From NCBI RefSeq assembly GCF_026711005.1, contig NZ_JAPPVJ010000001.1, positions 620,001 to 684,000 on the forward strand: a DNA stretch of 64,000 nt, in the 5' to 3' direction. Every line of letters begins with the position of its first letter. The stretch's first letter is position 1. Origin of the DNA: Sphingobacterium sp. UT-1RO-CII-1. GTDB lineage: Bacteria > Bacteroidota > Bacteroidia > Sphingobacteriales > Sphingobacteriaceae. This document shows, piece by piece, positions 62,884-64,000 of this stretch. The notes below the pieces were generated by a model. That model had not been told where the DNA came from, did not search any database, and saw only the letters and a list, made by a program, of their open reading frames with translations. Made by a program: the position numbers and the translations under genes.

Positions 62884-63642
62884 CTACGGCACATCCACCT
62901 CCGCAAAAGTCAGCGCATTGTACAAGCCATTAGCCAGTGGATAGTATGCGTTATTGACTTCCTGGAAATATCCGATACCCACCAATACAATCACCGCTTT
63001 GCTTGGATCTGCGATTAGCTCGGCCAATAATGCTACTTGTTGCTCTGCCATCAAGCTCACATCGATATACGGCGAACTCTCCATCACGATTGGCTGATCT
63101 TCCGAATCGGCATCAAACTCCTGCAGTGCCAGCGTAAAACGCACGTGGGTTGCTCCTTGCAGCATAGCAATCTTATTACGGGGCGAGAATTGGCCCGTAG
63201 CTAGTGTGCCCTCTCCCGATGCCCGGTCATAAGCATACTGCAACTTACCGTAGAAAATCGAAGTCAGCGAAGCCGTCTTATTGCACTCCAATCCGTTCAA
63301 CATCGGTAAGTTCTCTGCCAACACCCTGCGCTCGCCACGCTCATTGAGAGAATCTGCCTTTACCACAGCAGAAAAACGCGAAGATAACCGCTGCGAAATA
63401 CGGTTATCCACATTCTGCTCAAACAGGTCACGCAGCTGGTCTCGAAGTTTCTTCGAAGCCGATGCCGCTCGGCCAAACTCGGCACCATTCTCCCGTGTAC
63501 GCTGAAATCTGGGATCCGTTGCGATACGCTCGGCAGACACACCGCCTTTCATGCGCACCTGATAACTACCATCCCTGGTTTTGAAGAAAGTCAGATCCCC
63601 GATCTGCCCTTTCATCTTAATTAATCCTTCTAATCTTGCCAT
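62884..63642 (-). CDS. Conserved hypothetical protein heading the DUF5675 cassette
   Basis: From ATG 63642 (MARLEGLIKMKGQIGDLTFF) the protein has 252-253 residues; the frame extends 12 codons to a GTG that I do not favour. It is basic at the N-terminus (RDGSYQVRMKGGVSAERI, ASASKKLRDQLRDLF), then shows a beta-rich C-terminal half. I recall similar text in unannotated Bacteroidota proteins but know no function. There is no signal peptide. DNA here (about 61.9-63.7 kb) is visibly richer in G and C than the surrounding genes, suggesting separate ancestry. Confidence 0.7.
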   Translation of the reverse strand: MARLEGLIKMKGQIGDLTFFKTRDGSYQVRMKGGVSAERIATDPRFQRTRENGAEFGRAASASKKLRDQLRDLFEQNVDNRISQRLSSRFSAVVKADSLNERGERRVLAENLPMLNGLECNKTASLTSIFYGKLQYAYDRASGEGTLATGQFSPRNKIAMLQGATHVRFTLALQEFDADSEDQPIVMESSPYIDVSLMAEQQVALLAELIADPSKAVIVLVGIGYFQEVNNAYYPLANGLYNALTFAEVDVP

Positions 63643-63842
63643 AACAAATACATCTTGTAGACAGCACAAAGATGGCACAGCCTATCCAGACCCCTGTTCA
63701 ATACGGAGCTAAACGAACGAAATGATTACAACTTGTAAAAGATGCGTGAAATGAGCACAAATGGCATTTGCCGCCCCTTTCATTATTGGCTACATTAGTC
63801 ATGTTCAATAAACAGGAGCACGTTCGGGAGAGGGAGCGTATT
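63643..63842. other. Upstream region of the DUF5675 cassette
   Basis: About 200 bp between the cassette and the GTAT array. A small inverted repeat CAAATGGCATTTG (63758-63770) is present. No clear -33/-7 pair was found on the minus strand. Confidence 0.45.
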
Positions 63843-63912
63843 GTATGCGGGGTGTATAGCATAAGTATTGCCTAAGTATACGTGAAGTATTAACAGTGTA
63901 TAAGGAGTGTAT
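63843..63912. repeat. Seven GTAT tetramers at exact 11-bp spacing
   Basis: GTAT begins at 63843, 63854, 63865, 63876, 63887, 63898 and 63909, each 11 bp from the last, with unrelated 7-bp spacers. One extra out-of-phase GTAT lies at 63838, and a reverse-complement ATAC at 63922. The period is close to one helical turn, so all sites face the same side of the DNA. It looks like a cooperative protein-binding array upstream of the DUF5675 cassette. Confidence 0.85.
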
Positions 63913-64000
63913 TAAAACGCCATACACTACGCTTACTTTTTCATTACTTATTACGAGGCTATCTTTAGCACCCTTATAGCACATCATGCGGAGCGAGCTC

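Noticed and set aside
1-64000. CRISPR arrays, tRNA and rRNA genes
   Set aside because: No repeat-spacer arrays, T-loop signatures or rRNA-like conserved stretches were recognised by eye; a tRNA scan would be needed to be certain.

Overview
The window reads as a chromosomal segment of a low-GC Bacteroidota bacterium, most likely Sphingobacteriales (Sphingobacterium/Pedobacter/Olivibacter-like). The grounds are a parA-parB-DUF5683-dapB-lepB gene order, a SusC/SusD pair, DUF1735, DUF2911, DUF5106 and DUF5683 families, AT-rich leaders without clear Shine-Dalgarno sequences, and -7 boxes of the Bacteroidota type (TAnnTTTG). I could not compare with a database, so the genus is an inference. No rRNA, tRNA or CRISPR was seen. 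Region 1 (1-22.4 kb) is mostly core metabolism: the end of a DUF2911 protein, a D-lactate-dehydrogenase-like FAD/Fe-S oxidoreductase, a DUF1338 (2-oxoadipate dioxygenase-like) enzyme, c-di-AMP synthase CdaA, divergent PdxJ, then LepB, DapB, DUF5683, ParB and ParA on the minus strand. An FMN reductase, an LpxH-like phosphoesterase, a DUF1080 lipoprotein, a cysteine-synthase-like PLP enzyme divergent from an Lrp/AsnC regulator, RidA, RarD, a CpsB/YwqE-type PHP phosphatase, RecG, QueD and a membrane LuxR-type regulator follow. Region 2 (22.8-47.7 kb) is one long minus-strand surface-polysaccharide locus, read from high to low coordinates. OmpA-like and DUF5106/thioredoxin-fold genes come first, then the initiating MraY/WecA-type sugar-phosphate transferase, an epimerase, a pyruvyl transferase, a Wzx flippase, glycosyltransferases, a cytidylyltransferase-HIT-LicD trio, a Wzy-like polymerase and more glycosyltransferases. 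Inserted before the Wza/Wzc export pair is a compact cassette of S26-like peptidase, PqqD-like protein, nucleotidyltransferase, ABC exporter and HPr-kinase-like protein. These families are otherwise known from RiPP (lasso-peptide) pathways. Region 3 (47.7-64 kb) is accessory. It holds a gene-poor stretch with an orphan transposase HTH fragment, a stand-alone adenylation-carrier-reductase (A-T-R) NRPS-like protein, a SusC/SusD/DUF1735/IPT-NHL uptake operon, a divergent small Xre-like protein, and a GC-richer lysis-like cassette (unknown 253-residue protein, DUF5675 and two small membrane proteins). Three observations stand out. First, a promoter plus about 65-nt transcript plus terminator hairpin occurs three times on the plus strand (17.2, 52.2 and 61.8 kb), with identical promoter spacing and nearly identical RNA sequence: a candidate small-RNA family. 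Second, two copies lie inside a roughly 245-bp near-identical direct repeat that brackets the whole SusC/D block, one end carrying a truncated piece of the small membrane gene. Third, upstream of the lysis-like cassette, seven GTAT tetramers occur at an exact 11-bp period, an unusually regular helically phased array.
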